Source: Cercospora beticola
Lineage: Eukaryota > Ascomycota > Dothideomycetes > Mycosphaerellales > Mycosphaerellaceae
Direction: 5' to 3'
Length of the DNA stretch: 64,000 nucleotides
Assembly: GCF_033473495.1 (NCBI RefSeq)
Contig: NC_088941.1
Span: 2,728,001-2,792,000, forward strand
Part shown: positions 62,301-64,000 of the stretch, piece after piece
Numbering within the stretch: the stretch's first letter is position 1
How the letters are laid out: every line of letters begins with the position of its first letter
Program-made: the position numbers and the translations under genes
Notes under the pieces: generated by a model
Told to the model about the DNA's origin: nothing
Databases searched by the model: none
The model's input: only the letters and a program-made list of their open reading frames with translations

Positions 62301-63737
62301 ATGAATATCAATAAGAAGTTCGATCGCATGAAGCAATGGAGCAAGGAGCGCATGGGCGGGGAGAAGCTGTCTGACACAAATGAAGAGTTCAAGGCGCTTG
62401 AGCAGGAGATGGTGCTGAGGCACACAGGTACGACACGGCATTGGCGGGTAGGGAGGGCATTGCTAACGGGGGCACAGGTATGGGCAAGATGAAGAAGTCG
62501 GCCGATGTCTACGTGCAGCACATGGCGAAACGAGACCGATACCAAGAGAAAGATCAGCAACTACCCGTTGCCTATTTCGGTAGCACAATGGTCGCTCACG
62601 GCGATGACTTCGAACCAGATTCCGAATTTGGTCAATGCCTTTCCATGCTTGGCCGAGCTAATGAGCGGATCGCCCGCATGCAAGAGACGTACTGCGCCAA
62701 TGCCACTAGCAACTGGCTGGAGTCGCTGGAGAGGAGCTTGGTGCAGATGAAGGAGTATGAGAAGGCGAGGAAGCAGCTGGAGAACAGGAGATTGGCATAC
62801 GATACTGCGAGTCAGAAGATGCAAAAGAGCAAGAAGGAGGACTTTCGAATGGAAGAAGAGCTGCGGAACCAGAAGATGAAGTACGAGGAGAGCAGCGAGG
62901 ACGTCTACCGACGGATGCTGGACATTAAGGAGGCAGAGGTGGACTCCGTGCAAGATTTGACCAGCTTCTTGGAGGCCGAGTTGACATACTACGACCGCTG
63001 CAGGGAGGTTCTGTTGCAGCTGAAGCGCGACTGGCCAGCGTGAGTTCGATTGTGCAACTTTTACTAAACCACAATACTGACATCTCTCCAGCTCCGGGAA
63101 CTTCTCTCGCTCCAACACAGAATCACCCGCCAACGGCCGCAGCACAAACCTCTCAGCAGGTCGCAGCAACCGCTCCCGTGCTAGTAGCATTAACGACCGC
63201 TTCAACACCATCGATGAAGACGAGCCTCTGCCTCCTCCACGAAGGCCCACGATCTCCTCCTCGCGCGTCCCCTCCGGCGCCAACTCTCCCATGAAAGAAC
63301 TCCCAGGCTTCGACATCCCCGCCCGTCCCATCGGTCGCAGCAACTCCGGCTTCGAAGGTCCAATGTCCTCCTCCTACAATGGCCGCTCGGAAAGTCCCTC
63401 AGCGAACACCATGCCCCGCCTTGCTCGTGTCCCAACCGAACCCAGCACTCTCCTCGGCGCGCGCTCGAATCTGCGTATCACGAAGAGCCGAGAGAGCAGC
63501 CAGCCGCCTCCTTCACATCACAATGAAGGGGTTTTCGGAGATGACGAGCAGTACAATGGCTACGATCGATACAATGATTTGCATAGGACAGCGAGCTACG
63601 GACAGGATGCGGTGTCATCAGCGAAGAAGGCCCCGCCGCCTCCTCCGCCGAGCAGAGCGAGCAAGCCGAAACCTCCGCCTCCACCGCCGATGAAGAGAAG
63701 TGCGTTGAGTGCGAATGACGCGAATCAGTGGCATTGA
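62301..63737 (+). CDS. BAR-domain protein with proline-rich tail
   Basis: Membrane-curvature sensor or shaper. Three exons: 62301-62427, 62478-63039 and 63092-63737; 444 residues. Introns of 50 and 52 nt have GTACGA/GTGAGT donors and CTAAC/CTGAC branch sites. The BAR domain fills residues ~1-235: NKKFDRMKQWSKERMG with an amphipathic start, FGSTMVAHGDDFEPDSEFGQ, RANERIARMQETYCANATSN, RRMLDIKEAEVDSVQDLTSF, and ELTYYDRCREVLLQL at its end. The tail (~236-444) is disordered, rich in Ser and Arg, and has PPPPPPSRASKPKPPPPPP near the end, a likely SH3 ligand. There is no SH3 domain of its own. In fungi these proteins act in endocytosis and at eisosome-like sites; the exact role is inferred. Confidence 0.92.
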
Positions 63738-64000
63738 GGCGATGATCGAGAGCGATTTTGAGGTGTGTGTGGTAGCTACGGACTCCGGGCCGTGAGCTAT
63801 ATGGACGGGATTGAAGAGACTACGGAGCGAGCGCTGGTGTGCAGCACATGCAGTCAGAGAACAGACTCGCTTTGCCTAAAGGCTGCGTCAGGTGGAAGGG
63901 GAACGGCGGCTCAAATGCAAAGCTGTAGACTGTCCTCAATACCTATGAGCGTGGTTGCTAGTCTTTACTTGTGGTGATGCATTTTTGGAGCAACAAGGGA

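Noticed and set aside
1..64000. CRISPR arrays, operons, bacterial mobile elements
   Set aside because: Spliced genes with fungal intron signals throughout; no regularly spaced identical repeats or insertion-sequence ends were found.

Overview
The window reads as nuclear DNA of a filamentous ascomycete, most likely a dothideomycete. Genes are short-spaced and lie on both strands. Introns of about 46-160 nt show GTAAGT-like donors, CTAAC/CTGAC branch sites and CAG/TAG acceptors. The housekeeping set is fungal: COX6, PPX1, SGT1, LCL2, NOP10, HRT2/ARMT1-like, NTA1, RPL39 and RPL2. No operons, ribosome binding sites or CRISPR arrays were seen.

Region 1 (about 1-23.5 kb) is gene-poor and looks accessory. 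It holds a KEN-box protein (1.2-2.2 kb), a possible mini-gene with three back-to-back introns (3.3-3.6 kb), a 32-bp perfect hairpin, two decayed copies of one unknown gene (4.1-4.7 and 14.7-15.8 kb), and an inverted pair of coiled-coil/F-box-like paralogues (7.6-8.6 and 18.1-19.1 kb). It also holds a small secreted protein, a 2EXR-like protein, a DEAD-box-like protein in which every catalytic motif has been rewritten, a diverged ~96-bp minisatellite, a tRNA with the unexpected anticodon GAT, and a broken DUF1115-like gene. COX6 at 20.3-21.0 kb is the one clear core gene inside this part.

Region 2 (24-30.6 kb) is core: a five-exon aldehyde dehydrogenase, PPX1 and SGT1 transcribed divergently, LCL2 and NOP10.

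Region 3 (31-36.4 kb) is a head-to-tail array of five 2EXR-type genes. All are on the + strand and intronless, and one is interrupted by a stop codon. A sixth, intron-containing relative lies at 41.6-42.4 kb and a more distant one at 9.5-10.7 kb.

Region 4 (36.9-64 kb) is mostly core. It contains two four-helix membrane proteins pointing away from each other, a HRT2/ARMT1-like damage-control phosphatase whose third intron lacks a GT donor, a spindle-pole-type coiled-coil protein divergent from a ceramide glucosyltransferase, a C2H2 zinc-finger protein and a secreted GDSL hydrolase. It continues with NTA1, RPL39 divergent from a Spo12-like protein, a nuclear WHIM/DDT-like protein, RPL2 and a BAR-domain protein. 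Many gene models here were assembled by reading splice sites by eye; exon boundaries are given in each entry so that they can be tested against RNA data.
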